Shown: one piece after another, positions 22,011 to 33,896 of the stretch
Position numbering within the stretch: the first letter of the stretch is position 1
Layout: the number at the start of each line of letters is the position of its first letter
Assembly: GCA_035048815.1 (NCBI GenBank)
Contig: JAUCBN010000049.1
Span: 8,625,501 to 8,689,500, forward strand
Source: Abelmoschus esculentus
Lineage: Eukaryota; Streptophyta; Magnoliopsida; Malvales; Malvaceae
Length of the DNA stretch: 64,000 nucleotides
Direction of reading: 5' to 3'
Translations under genes and position numbers: made by a program
Notes under the pieces: generated by a model
What the model was told of the DNA's origin: nothing
The model's input: the letters and a program-made list of their open reading frames with translations, nothing else
Database searches by the model: none

Positions 22011-24117
22011 TACTGGGCTGAAAGTTTCTCGAGAGTCACAACCAGCAGTCTGAGAGAAGCGTTTTGCAACCAGACGAGCCTTCAACCTTTCAACTGACCT
22101 ATCTGATTTTTTCTTGACTCAAAAAAGTAGTTTACAACTAATTGCTTTTCGAGTATGTGGCAGTTCTTGCAATTCCCACGTACTATTCTTCATGAGGGCA
22201 TCATATTCAGCTTGAACAGTCATCCTCTAACCAGGATCCAACAGAGATGCATGCACATCAGGAGGTTCTTGTATTTCATGTTGATTGAGGAACACCTTTG
22301 GCTTAAAAATTCCAAATTTGCCTCGAGTAACCATGGGATGATTTTTGACAATACATGGTGGAACAATACACGATGATGAAGTAGAAGAAGAGGACACAGG
22401 GGACTGTGAAACACTAGGATTAGACACAAGGGATTGTGAGATAATAAGTTGAGAGGATTTAGACAATGTTGGTTCAAGAGAAATGGGTGAAGACAACTGA
22501 TGTGAAGGAATATGAGTAGGGGAAGAAAACTGTGTGGTTGCACCTGGAACAGAATGTGAGGGAATAGAATTGGAGACAGAACTAAGGGACTGACCATGAC
22601 ATGACAGACTTGGAGGCTGAGAGGCATCCTGACTTGCAGTAGAAGATTCAACTGGAAGGTGTGACCTAGATAATAACTCAGATCTGAATTTTTTCTTATC
22701 ATGGACTCAATATTCTGTGACTTCTGTTTTAAACACCGAGTACTTCTAAACTGAGAACTAGACTTTGCAAAAAGAGGGTTGCTAGCAAAAGAAAATTGAC
22801 TTTCATCAAACCTAACATGTCTAGAAATATAAATCCTTCTAGTTGAGTCTAGGCATTTATATCCTTTATGATTAGGGGAGTATCCCAAAAGAACACACAC
22901 GAAGGACCTAAGTTGTAACTTATTCTTATTGTAAGGTCCTAAGAAAGAAAAACAGGTGCAACCAAAAACTTTCATACACCTATAGTCAAGACAAATGTTA
23001 AAGAGTTGCCCATAAGGTGACTTATTGTTAGGTAAAGCCTTAGTACACAACCTATTGATAAGAAAAACTGAACTAGTAAAAGCATCATGCCAAAAAGAGA
23101 GGGCATGGATGCTTGGGCTAACAAAGTAAAATCCACTTCTACTATCTGTCTATGCTTCCTTTCAACTGTACCATTCTGTTCAGAGGTATAAGGACATACA
23201 TACCTGTGAATTATTCCATGATTTTGAAGATAAGATGCAAGGGCTACAAACTCCCCTCCACCATCGGTTTGAATTGCCTTCAATTTATGACCAAATTGTC
23301 TCTCTACCTATTTATGAAACTGAACAAAGACACTGTAAACATCAGACTTTTGTTTTAAAAAATAAAGCCATGTATACCTAGAAAAGGCATCAATAAATGC
23401 AACATAATATCTAAAATTCCTGGATGAAATGGGTGTTGGACCCATACATCTATAAATATAAGTTCTAAAGGTGTAGTATATGTACTAGAAGAATCATGAA
23501 AGGGGAGTTTGTGTGATTTACCAAACTGACAAACTGAACATACTAAGCTTGTGTAGTATATGTACCAGTGTATCTTGGGCAGGATGTCCAAGTCTCTGGT
23601 GCCATACATTGAAAGAGTCTCCTAAAACATGAAAAGCATGAGCAACAGTAGAAGAACTATGAGGGACAACAGAATTGTTGAGATAGCATCTTCTAGAGGA
23701 TGGTAATTTGTATAACCCATTCTTCTCTTCTCCACGCAGCATCACTTTATTGGTTTGTAAGTCCTTTACTTGGCAGTGTGTTGGATAAAATTCAAGTAGA
23801 ACTTAATTGTCCTGAGTGAAATTAAAGACAGACAAAAGATTTTTAGTAATTTTAAGTACATATAACAATTTATAAAAATGCAAAGGAGTATTTTGCATAC
23901 TAAGAAGAGCTGACTGACCAACACCACAAATTGGAATAACATTACCATTTCCAAATTTGACTATACCTAAACCAAGGTATACAGCTCCAATGTTGAGGTT
24001 GGATAGTTCACTATTCAGATGGTGTGTAGCTCCAGAATCCGGGTACCATGCATTATCTCCAACAACCTCTAAAATAGCCAGCAAAGCCTGAGAGCAGATG
24101 TGAGCTGAAGGTTGCAC
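22011..24117 (-). pseudogene. pol: Ale-like pol: protease and integrase part
   Basis: Minus-strand reading from 24117 shows the copia protease motif YPDSGATHHLNSE, then the GAG-pre-integrase block with WHQRLGHPAQDTL, a broken zinc-binding region (VCQFGKSH), and the integrase core with TDGGGEFVALASYLQNHGI and SEQNGTVERKHRQIVE. Further down are the GYSPNHKGYKCLDSTRRIYISRHVRFDE segment and a Ser/Pro-rich linker leading to RT. At least three frameshifts or stops split it. It joins the RT part at 13742 after removal of the nested element and one copy of CTTAC. Confidence 0.85.
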
Positions 24118-24129
24118 ACTCTTTTGCAG

Positions 24130-25475
24130 TTAATGTCCATATGAAAAATACACAGGTTGAACATAATGAACTTGTGGTGCAACTGGTCCTGATGGTCTTG
24201 AAGTATAGGTCACAGGTGACTGAGAAAAATACACAGGTTGTGTAGGATTATAGTACACAGAAGAGCTTCCTTGTCCAGAATAAACAGTAGCATTAGCTTG
24301 GCCTGAGTATCCTCCTCTATGAGAGCCATTCCTAGAAGCTTCATTCTTGTAACTTGTTTCAAATCTCATGTAAAACTTTTTCACCAAATGTCCTATTTTT
24401 CCACATAATTGGCACTTAGGTCTATTAGAGAAATTTCTACCACGCCCTCTTCCTCTTTTGTATCCAATACTACTATCATAAGTATTCTGAGCTAAATCAG
24501 CATTCATTGTATTGTCACTAGTCTGTAGAGTAGCATAAGCTTCTGGTTGACCAGTGTCAAGTTGTTGTTGAAGAGGGAATTATTGTTGAAGGGGAAGTTC
24601 TTGTTGAAGAGAGACCTACTGTTGCAGAGGGAGTTGCTGTTGAAAGGAGAGCTGCTGTTGAAGAGGGAGTTGTTGAGGCAAAGGAAGTTGCTGAGGTGCA
24701 GGACTAAGATGCTGTGAACCAGAATTAAGATGTTGTAGTATAGCTAAATGAGCAGAAACATTAAGTTAATCAATAAATGTATTTTGTCTAGCCTCAGCAT
24801 CTAAGAGTATTGTACGAACAGTCCATCTGAAGGAGTAAGACCAGCTATAATCACTGTTATAACATATTCATATTCAGAGGGTAACCCATTTAGGATAGCT
24901 GTTACATGCTCATGATCAGAGATAACCTCTCCACAGCTAGCTAGATTATCACACACTACTTTAATCTTCATTAAAAATTCTCTCATACTTAAATCACCCT
25001 TCTTTTAAGCATGCAACATTCTTCTATAAGACATCAATCTAGATATAGTATTTTCACTATATAACCTTTGTAAAGTGTTCCAAATTTCTGCAGAAATATT
25101 GTGGCCAATTAAATGAGACAACACTCCTTGAATTACAATACACAAGAGCCAGGAAGCAAAAGCACCATCTTGCTCTTCATAAGCCTCAAACTCAGGATTT
25201 ATACTAGTTGTTCCTTCATGAGTGATGTACTGTGAGGGCCAGGTAACCTTATTATCTTTGGAATTTTATAGCCTATTAGTTTTTATTGTCAAAAGAACTT
25301 GTTGATGCCACAACAAATAATTACTATCATCAAAGGTTACATTAATTTTCTTAGTAGAGAACACTACACGATTTTCAGAATTTTGAGAACTAGGTCCACT
25401 ATTACCAGAATTTTGAGAATTATGTTCATTACTGTTCTGAACTTCTTGAGTTACAGGATCTACCATTTTGATCAA
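24130..25475 (-). pseudogene. gag: Ale-like gag
   Basis: Minus-strand ATG near 25475 (MIKMVDPVTQEVQNSNEHNS), Asn/Ser-rich start, then VTFDDSNYLLWHQQVLLTIK, the capsid region (IWNTLQRLYSENTISRLMSY, KGDLSMREFLMKIKVVCDNL, LNGLPSEYEYVI), a Gln-rich spacer encoded by repeats at 24550-24700, an RGRGRGR basic patch and the knuckle CQLCGKIGHLVKKF. The fourth zinc ligand is Phe instead of Cys. In-frame stops occur after ...TIKTNRL (25266) and elsewhere. This gag once formed the particle shell for the Ale element; the copy is dead. Confidence 0.82.
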
Positions 25476-25753
25476 GAAGACAAGAAACTAGAGCTATGGC
25501 GAGAACTAATCAAGAAAACAAAAAGATCTAACCAAGATTCAAAGATACGATCACCAAGCACTTGAATTTAATAGAGTAACAGAGGAGATAACAAGAACGA
25601 CACACACTTCGACTAATAAGATCAAAGAGTAGAAGAAAACTCACAATACCCAAATACGACGAGTCAGAGATACCCTAATTCAAGTTGGGCATCCATTGCG
25701 TTTAACGAATTGTGTAATTTCAGTGACCGTATCGTTGGCGGCAAGCCTTTGTG

Positions 25754-25765
25754 GCTCTGATACCA
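25754..25765 (-). other. Primer binding site, initiator tRNA-Met, Ale-like element
   Basis: The minus strand is TGGTATCAGAGC, perfect for plant initiator tRNA-Met, directly touching the LTR end at 25766. Confidence 0.92.
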
Positions 25766-26064
25766 TGTCGGAGATTGATTGAAGATGATCGGAAGTTGAA
25801 AATTGTAGCAATGATTGAGTAAAGAAGACAAAGAGCAAAAAAAAAAAAGGAGAACTAAAGAAGTGAAGAAATATCTGAAGAGATGTATTTAATAGACTTG
25901 AGAATATACAAAGAGAAATACAAAGCAAGATAGATGATTTTGATGTATCGATTCAATATGGCTAACTTGTATTTATAGCCTATTGAATTCCTTGTTAGCT
26001 AATTGACTTCTCATTAACAGAAAAACTGAAAGTGGTAACAAACTATAAGTCAGTTGGAATCTAA
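25766..26064 (-). repeat. 5' LTR of the Ale-like element
   Basis: 299 bp, pair of 12131-12433, followed by AGTATT which repeats the bases before 12131. Confidence 0.87.
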
Positions 26065-26070
26065 AGTATT

Positions 26071-26509
26071 CAATTCATCAATGACAAAAATATTATGATG
26101 AAAATAATTTAATTTGTTTTATTCAAAATATTATAATAGTATTTATTAAGGATTTTGGATAGGTATAAAAGAGAGACCACATGGGACTCAAAAGATAGGT
26201 CCAAAAATAAAAAAATATAAGTATATATAATTATAAGTTTAATTTTTAGATATTTAATATTTATTTATTTTTACTCAAGAGGATCCATAATCTAATAATA
26301 TTTTTCTATTAAATTAATATTTTTGACGATAAAATTTTATATATCTTACTAATTATAAAATAAGGTCCTCGTTTTAATAAATTGTATATGGCCCCAAAAA
26401 TCATTGAATTGTCCCTAAAAGATTTAGGAGCAGTTCAAAGATTTGGGGTTGTAAAATTTATTAAAATAAGGCCCTTAATTTACATCTTCTTCTTCCTCCT
26501 CCTCCTCCT
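26071..26509. other. AT-rich spacer with imperfect inverted repeat and CCT run
   Basis: An imperfect inverted repeat pairs about 26357-26398 (ATAAGGTCCTCGTTTTAATA) with about 26440-26485 (AAATTTATTAAAATAAGGCC), perhaps the remains of a MITE, but no clear target duplication was found. A CTT/CCT microsatellite follows at 26486-26513. No gene. Confidence 0.4.
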
Positions 26510-27655
26510 CCTAGACGACCTCCTACTCCTCAGACTTTAGGACACACACGTGAGTTATTAGTTTATTTATGATCGTGTATTTATTCTTGTATAGTGACAT
26601 AGTAGTATGTCTTACGTATACATTACTCGTAGGTTCTGCATTCACTCGACCTAGTGCTAAGGCTGAGTTCAGTAGACATCATTCATGATGTTGAGCTATC
26701 TACTTCAGGTGTGTCTCTTCCAAAAATTCTATTTATTACTGTGTGTGCAGGTTCTGTTATTTTTGTATGGTCATGTTGATTGCATTATTCCTGTGATTTT
26801 CTAAAATAATTCATAATACCATGTTTTGAGTTTTATAATTGCATATCTGATTCTGAAATTATCATGCATGCCTGCTGTTAGTTTTTAAGGGACATATCTC
26901 GACTCTGTAATATATTCATATCATTTCATTGGTTGAATTATTTGTATAGGGAAGTTCAGTGATATCACCTTCTAGTGAGTATCACTTATGTTCTATGGCT
27001 CCACCTTCGGGTCGAGATTCCACTTCTGTTCAGTGGCTCCACCTTCGGGTCGAGATTCCACTTCTGTTCAGTGGCTCCACCTTTATGTCGAGTATCCACT
27101 TTTGATGGTGTGATGGAGTTAGAGTGGTTTATGGGAACCTACTATTCTGTTAGTGTTCGGTGTTGGGTGCATTTCATTCATACATTCATCATATGTTCTG
27201 TTTTGATCTGTATCATGTTATTCTGTACTGTGATCTTGTTTATCTGCACACTAGAGACACACTAGTCTCCCTAGCTTACACCCCTATAGTTTATGTTTTA
27301 GATATGTTGTCCTAAACATCGGTACTTGGAGGATCCTATTTTTAGAATTTCTATGTACGTTTTACAGTTTTCAGAATAATAACTCTTATTCGGATATTTA
27401 ATTATTCTGTATTGAACTTTGGACTTGAAATTTTTATTTAGATTTTGGAACAATTATTATTTATTATATTTATGGGTTAAAACTCATATTAATTATACAT
27501 TAAGTTTTCAGTATCTTCCATTATTATTTATTTAATAAATTATCAAAAATTTTATATTTATTTCATATAATCCCTAACTTGCGAAACAAGTTTTAATAGT
27601 GTAAACCCTAAGTTTTAATCTAAGAAATTATGTTAAATTTAGGGGTTACACTCTC
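26510..27655 (-). repeat. Degraded LTR-like fragment (gypsy type)
   Basis: The minus strand begins TGTAACCCCTAAATTTAAC at 27655, a start common among plant gypsy LTRs, and continues AT-rich. The other half contains a 38-bp tandem repeat. No PBS, PPT or partner LTR can be assigned, so this may be a solo LTR or a truncated one. Confidence 0.4.
26996..27104 (+). repeat. 38-bp tandem repeat, about 2.8 copies
   Basis: The unit begins TGGCTCCACCTTCGGGTCGA and ends CTGTTCAG. Copies 1 (26996-27033) and 2 (27034-27071) are identical and the third is partial and diverged. It lies inside the LTR-like fragment. Confidence 0.88.
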
Positions 27656-29796
27656 AACTACCTAAATAAACTATAAATAATTTGCACGTACTACTCTCTT
27701 GCTTTTCAGATACTCCAACACTTAGATCTCTACATTGCAAGGCAAAAGATAGGGTTAAGCTACAACTTAGTGAGGGGAACATCTAAGACACATTTAAAAT
27801 AACTTGCAATGCATCTCATAAAAGCAAATGTTAATAAAAACCAAGTCACGCTCTAAGTATGTAAAATATCCATGGCTATCAATGCCACCACATAAAAATC
27901 AGCAAGTGTCCATGGCTCACAAGCCACAAAAACCTTTTTGAAAACCATGTTTTTTAAGTACAATCCAAGTCTTACATGCTACCAATAGCAAAGCTCAAAA
28001 AAAATCTTTTTGTGCAACTCATAAGCTCATGCAATTCCTTTTGCAAAGTAATAGATAAAAACATTTGACTTTCAACAATATTGGTATTTATGATCCGATT
28101 ATTATTAACTCTAATCGTTGGGATAAACGGACTCTCATTCGGTCCCTTAAGCGAGGTTACATGGAGGTCTAATCCACCATGAAAAACTCACCTTAATGTC
28201 CGGGTTAGTTAGTAAACCCGAATGCGATAATGTCTCTTATATCGCGCAACATTAGCTCCCTTTAATGCATTACTAAGGAATTTCACACGTACGCATTTTA
28301 TATAATTAGTGCACTACCATCCTATTGATAGATAAACTTATCCCTTTTCACCATCATATAAATAGCAAATACAAAACAAAATTAATGCTCAAGTTTCAAG
28401 ATTAAAACAGTGAAATATTATCATGCTTCCCACTAACACATGCAAAAATGTATAAACCGACAAAACCTCTTTTATCAAATTTTGAAATCAAGACCATGGA
28501 AGCGTCAAAAAATTTATAAAAATAGTAACATGAGCATATTATCTCATGCATAAACACATATGCGCAATATAAATACGAGCATGACTAATTCATATCGTAT
28601 AATAAGCGTAATATGGGATTTCAAGAGAACAAAACGATTAAACTTATTCCAGATTATAGAGAGGTTTCTCACACCTTCCCTACACCCCCAAAACCTTTGA
28701 AACATATTTAAAAAACTGTCGAAGCAGTTCACTCTCATAATTCCACTCACCAAAACCGTTACTTGATCAGTAAGTTACCAACACGAATCGATCTTCTTCA
28801 AAATTGATCTTCTACCTCTTTTCATGTTTCAAGAACCAAAACCAGAGGATTTATTGCTTCCAAATGCACACAAGAAACCCTTAATTCAGATCCCTACACA
28901 GCAGCCCTTAAAACCTATCAAAACCTTAACCGAAAACTTTTCGAAACCCACCAGACATCACCTAATCCTTAAGTACAGGACTAAATATATTGAAGACATA
29001 TTATAAAATCATAATAAATTCAAAATCATGAATTTAGGATCCAAAAATAGTGGGTTAAAACCCTTGAACGAAAATTAAGGTTTTTGACCGAAAACCAATT
29101 TTTAATGAATAAAAAGTTTAAAAATAATTAATCCAAGCTAATAAGAATTTAAATAAAGAACTTTAAGGTTTTATAAGTTTGATGAAATCTCACCTCCAAA
29201 ACTTATCCAATCTCTTTCCAAGATTTTAAAGAAGAAAACGATTGAAAAACGATAAATTTTGAAGAATAAAAATTATAATAATTATTTCAATCGAAATTTA
29301 ATTTAAAAGAAAGTGTTTTTACCTTGAAAACTGATGGAGTGGCTGCATTGAATGAGCGAAAACGAAAATAAGGTTATTAGGTTATGTGTTTAATGTGAAA
29401 AAGGGTTTTAGGATTAAAAATTGGGTTTATTTAATTATTTGGTTTAAAATATTGATTTTGGGCTTAATTAAATAATTCTTGAAAAGTCTATACTAGCTAG
29501 GATTATAATTGGATCAAAGACCCTTAACGATTCAAAGTTTTGGCTTGTTTTATAAAATTGTCCTCAAGTTTTCAATTTTTACAAAATAGTCATTCATTTA
29601 AAAATCTTAGGGATTCAAGGTTCAATTTTCAAAATTGATTTGACTAAAGTAAAATATATTTTAAATAAGTATTTTATGATATTTTCCATAATTTATTTCC
29701 ATTAAAATCTAATTTTTAAGAATTTAATCCCGAACTAGACTAAACTAACAATATTGGTTCACTAACTTCTAGAACCATTTTTGGGGTGTTACACTT
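27656..29796 (-). repeat. Second degraded LTR-like fragment
   Basis: The minus strand starts TGTAACACCCCAAAAATGG at 29796, again a typical plant gypsy LTR opening, and runs through AT-rich sequence to about 27656. It shows no coding capacity; short frames such as 28824-29006 are not credible. Its relation to the Tekay-like remnant that follows in the opposite orientation is unclear. Confidence 0.4.
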
Positions 29797-30542
29797 TAAA
29801 CCTTGGGTTACTTAAATTTGAAATAGAAACACATAGGATCCTTGGTGGATCATTTGTTTTGTGTTACTGCTAGGAGCCTTGTTGTGTGCTGATAGGTTAC
29901 TTAGCTTGTTGAGTCCTTAATTTGATGGGGATCTGGATAACCAAAAAATAGTTTTCCAACACCTTGAAGGCTATCTAATAGAGGATCTTGATGTTGCATG
30001 GACGCAGGCCTTATTCGAAGATGCTCGATGTGATTTTCTTAGCCTGGATTAGAGGATCCCGGTGTTGTGTGGATAAGCCTCATTACCATGAGTGTAAGAT
30101 TCCGATGTTGTGTAGACACGAGCCTCACTAATTTGTACTTGTATTTTCTATGTATATGATGTGTGCGATAATATACATTCATGATGCCATGTGTTTAGGT
30201 GATTATTGTAGCACCGTCGTACCTTGCATGATATCACATGTGCTGCATTACTTTATTCATGATATGTGTGATACATGATTGAGTGGTAGTGTATACATTA
30301 AGCTTTCGTAGCTCAGCGTTCGGAATGTGTTCTATTTTTAGGTCTTTAGGTGGCAGCATGGATCTTAGGTGCACCATCGTGGTTGGATTTTCAATATTGA
30401 CTTGGTGTTAGAGTATAAATTATTTGATGTAATAGGATATGTACTTCTAGGAACCTATATTTGTTTTATAACTCTCATTTAAATTGGGCTTGAGTAAAAT
30501 GCTTTTAATGATTTGTATTAATAGAGCTCATATTACTTTTAG

Positions 30543-30554
30543 TTGTATCAGAGC
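30543..30554 (+). other. Primer binding site, initiator tRNA-Met, Tekay-like remnant
   Basis: TTGTATCAGAGC, one mismatch from TGGTATCAGAGC, at the junction of LTR-like sequence and the gag leader. Confidence 0.6.
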
Positions 30555-30689
30555 TTAGGCTTAGTTGATTCTATGAAGTACCTGAGGGAGTCTAGAAGTG
30601 TATATATGTTTCAGACGAGTACATGCACATGATTCGATGTCTTACTTGCTTATAGTTGAAAATTTGTTGGTGTGACCTTGTTTGTTTGT

Positions 30690-32387
30690 TGTGCAAAAAT
30701 CGGAACATATCAAGAAGAGGAAGAGATCATGATGAAAGTTGGGGTTCATGGGAGGGGAACTATGATGAAGATTATGTACATGATATGGAGGAACCATTGT
30801 AAGATACAATGAGACAGTGGGACAAATACTTCTCGCAACTAAATCGGACATGGCACTAAATTGTGAGAGTTATTTCGACGCCATCTGCTATACCTCTAAA
30901 GGCATCCATTGAGAGGGTATCAAGGCAAAGAGCCATAGACTTCTATGGGACGAGAAAAGACAATCCAGTATAAGCGGATCAGTGGTTGCATGATACGCAT
31001 TAGATCATGAGTCAAATGAGGCTGAGATCAGATGATAAGTTATCTAGTGTCTTATCACTTTTGGAAGACAATACTAGAGAGTAGTGGAAGACCGTGGAAC
31101 TTTGTTGGTATTCCAATCGACTTATTTGGGATGACTTCCTTGAAGAGTTTGAGAAGAAATATGTGTGTGAGACTTGTATTGAAACCTTGAGGGATCAGTT
31201 TACCCAACTTGTGCAAGGGAATCGGTTGGTCTTTGCCTATGAACAAGATTTTTTGCAGTTAAGCCATTATATTCCCGATTTTATTGCTATAAAGATATGA
31301 GGTGTTAGAGGTTCTTGAAAGTGTTGCGAAAGGATATCCAAACTAATCTTACTGCTACACCACCCAATGTGTTTTCTGAATTGGCCGCTAGTGTTAAGTG
31401 TCTGGAACAACTGAAGGGTTGACTTATGAGTCGTCTGTTGGGCAAGGAGGCTTAGGTAAAAACAGTCAGAGCCATGCTAGCAACTCACAATCCTACTCGG
31501 GAAGGAGTAGAAACAAGTGGAACCAGAATAGAAGGGCTTCAAATCTGGGTTCAAGGTTGAACTAAAGGATAGAGTTTGTGGGTCGTAGGAGGCCATCTAC
31601 CTCATTTTTAGTTACGAGCCCGAAAGGCTCACAAAAGAGTATCGGCGCACCGGTTTACAATTAGTATGGGCAGAGCCATAGGGGTGATTATTAGGGTGCT
31701 GTCAGAGTTTTTTTTAATGTGGATCATCGGACTACTTTATGAAGGATTGTCTAGAGACTACAATTTTATCTTTAGGAAAAGTTTAAATGACTGTGTATCA
31801 TGTCCAGAGGGGTCGAGGGTTTTCTTATGATAGAGCTATCCATGAAATGGAAGGCACCTTCCAATCCATTGCGAGAGCACCAGGTAGGGGTTATGAGGTG
31901 CTAGTGGACCAAGTGTGGGCTCTTATGGGCCCCTATAGTTGCCCTCGTGGGCTTGATTGCGTACTACTATAGATGTAATCTCTGGTTTGTTTACCTTATT
32001 TTTTGTTCCTATAACTGCTCTTGTGGGCTTGATGTCTACCTTTTCGTACATCCGTAGTAAAATATCTCAGTAGTGGGATGTTCCTCCCAAGGATTTAGAA
32101 GTAGGAGTTTGTGTGACTAGTCCTTTAGGTTATGATGTACTACTCGACCAAGTTTATCGTAGGTGTCCGATCAAGGTGCAAGGGTCAATCTTTTTAATGG
32201 ATCTTATGGTCTTACCGTTTTAAGAGTTCGATGCAACCTTAGGAATGAATTATTTATTATAACATGATATATGTCTTGGGTGTAAATTAAAGAGTTTAAA
32301 ATTTCGTGTTACGGATAAATCTAAGCTTGTTTTAAAAGGCGAGAGAAACTCATGCTTACCGAATATGGTATTGGCCATGTTCTCTCT
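30690..32387 (+). pseudogene. gag-pro: Tekay-like gag-protease remnant
   Basis: Pieces in changing frames: an Arg/Asp-rich start (RRGRDHDESWGSWEGNYDED), the gag block with WDDFLEEFEKKYVCETCIE, FTQLVQGNRLVFAYEQDFLQ and LSHYIPDF, a damaged zinc knuckle near 31690-31750, and protease pieces reading TSPLGYDVLLDQVYRRCPIK then EFDATLGMNYLL. The order and spacing are those of gag-pro in Tekay/Del chromoviruses. Many stops and frameshifts; it cannot encode a protein. A duplicated, frame-shifted protease-like segment near 31787-31972 (GYEVLVDQVWALMG) resembles the one near 32130. Confidence 0.65.
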
Positions 32388-33083
32388 TATTTTTTTTCCT
32401 TCCCATTTTCCACTTTACCAAGCAATCTTGATTTTATTTTCTATTCCCTTCTTTTCTTTTTCTTTTTTACTCCACCAAACAAAATCTTAATACTAAATTA
32501 AAATATAGTAGTAAATTAACGAAACTTTTAAATATAATGAAAAATGCCAATCAAAGTATAGTGACTGACATATTTCAATATTCACCTAAACTAAGGTGCC
32601 AAAACTTGGGCCATTAACTTGAATAAAATAAAATATATTAATAATACATGTAAAATTAAGGTCATTTGTTAATGGCAAAAAAACATCAATATTGTTAAAA
32701 GAAAAAAATAATCCCACAATATGGGAGTAATTAAATTATTTTTCGAAATATTAAAGTTTTTACGGTAAAATCAAAGAATGATCCACCTAAATTCATCTAT
32801 AAACAGTCAAACTTTAAAAAAATGTTAAATAGAGATTTACCTGAGTCCGTCTATAAACAGTGGCCCTGAATTTTGCATTCAAACCTACCCACCGCATGCA
32901 TGCACTTATTTAAGCGAATTCGTCTTCAATATTTTATATTTTTTAAGTTTCACTGTTTATAGACGGATTTAGGTGGATTTGTCTTTGATTTTATTATAAA
33001 AATTTTAATATTTTAGGAAATAATTTAAAAACTCCCATATCGTGAGAAATTTTTTAACAATATTGATGTCCTTTTGTCGAAAA

Positions 33084-33878
33084 ATTATTACATGAATCCG
33101 TTCCACCACCTAAGATATGATCCCTAACCAATTAAATTAAGACACATCATGTATTTTTTCATATCACATTTACACATAAACATTGTCCAAATCATCCAAC
33201 TTAATGTCTTTGATTTAAAAAATAAAGAAAATATTATCATAGATTTTTTTTACCATCTTTCTCTTTATTCTTTAAATTTTTCTCATTTAATTTTTTTCTT
33301 TTTTATAGATTTAGGGTTTATGGTTTAAAGTTTAGGGTTAAGGGTTAGGGGTTATGTTTAGGGTTTAGAGTTAGAGGTTAGGGGTTAGGGTTTAGAGTTT
33401 ATAGTTAGAGGTCAGGGTTTAGGGTTTAGGGTTTAGGGTTTAAGGTTATGGTTAGGGTTCAGATTTAGGGTTAGAGGTTAGGGTTTATCTTTAGTGTTTA
33501 GGTTTAGGGTTTAAGTTAGGATTTAGGGTTTAGGGTTAAGGTTAGCGTTTAGGCTTAGAGTTAAGGTTTAGGGTTAGAGATCATGGTTTAGGGTTAGGAT
33601 TAGGATTAGGGTTTATGGTTATGTTTTAGGGTTTAATGATAGGGTTATGGGTTAGGGTTTAGAAAAAATAATTAAAAAAATTGAATAATAAAGAAAAAGA
33701 CAACGTAAAAGAATCTTTGATAATATTTTTTTCCTTTTTTAAATGAAAGCATTAATGTGGATAAATTGAATGATGCTTCTGTGTGAATATGATATGAAAA
33801 AATTATATGACGTGTCTTAATTTAATTAGTTGGGACCATACTCTAGTTGGTGGAACGGATTCATATAATAATTTCTCA
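33084..33878. mobile_element. Inner MITE with telomere-like core
   Basis: The left arm GAAAAATTATTACATGAATC and the right arm (minus strand) GAGAAATTATTATATGAATC start a ~220-bp inverted repeat (33084-33305 against about 33660-33878). Between the arms lie ~350 bp of degenerate TTTAGGG repeats. The nine bases on either side (CCTTTTGTC and ATTTTTACC) could be a strongly diverged 9-bp duplication that restores the outer element's terminus, but this is weak. Confidence 0.6.
33309..33660 (+). repeat. Degenerate telomere-like (TTTAGGG)n tract
   Basis: Variants of TTTAGGG, TTAGGG and TTTAGAG in the same orientation for about 350 bp. The longest clean run is near 33417-33441. It is internal, flanked by inverted arms of a MITE, so it is interstitial and not a chromosome end. 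Confidence 0.85.
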
Positions 33879-33896
33879 TTTTTACCATTTGTTAAT

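Larger units (their letters stand above)
12131..26064 (-). mobile_element. Ale/Retrofit-like Ty1/copia retrotransposon, split by Athila-NA copy 1
   Basis: Two ~300-bp LTRs (12131-12433 and 25766-26064) start TGTCGGAGATTGATTG on the plus strand. The sequence AGTATT flanks both ends (12125-12130 and 26065-26070), a target duplication of 5-6 bp. On the minus strand the order is LTR, iMet PBS, gag, protease, integrase, RT, RNase H, LTR. The gag opening (VTFDDSNYLLWHQQVLLTIK) and the RT box YVDDIIITGNS fit the Ale/Retrofit lineage. Without the nested 8.26-kb insertion the element would be about 5.7 kb. Coding regions are broken by frameshifts and stops. Confidence 0.88.
29797..32387 (+). mobile_element. 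Tekay/Del-like Ty3/gypsy remnant, 5' half
   Basis: It starts with the 3' part of an LTR (repeated phrases around GAGGATC-cGaTGTTG and GACaCgaGCCTCA, 29980-30120), then a PBS at 30543, then gag and protease remnants. The homology stops near 32387 in the protease-RT linker. RT, integrase and 3' LTR are missing. Decay is heavy, so this is an old insertion. Confidence 0.62.
32674..33886. mobile_element. Mutator-like MITE (outer), carrying a nested MITE
   Basis: A perfect 10-bp direct repeat ATTTGTTAAT flanks it (32664-32673 and 33887-33896). Terminal sequences are GGCAAAAAAACATCAATATT on the left and, after removing the inner insertion, a matching inverted end. A long inverted repeat pairs about 32683-32815 with 32943-33069. 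The 9-10 bp duplication and long inverted repeats point to the Mutator superfamily. No transposase. Confidence 0.6.

Noticed and set aside
26357..26485. MITE
   Set aside because: The inverted repeat is imperfect and I could not find a target duplication, so it is only mentioned as an inverted repeat.
33309..33660. True chromosome end
   Set aside because: Repeats are degenerate, short, and enclosed by inverted arms with ordinary sequence on both sides.
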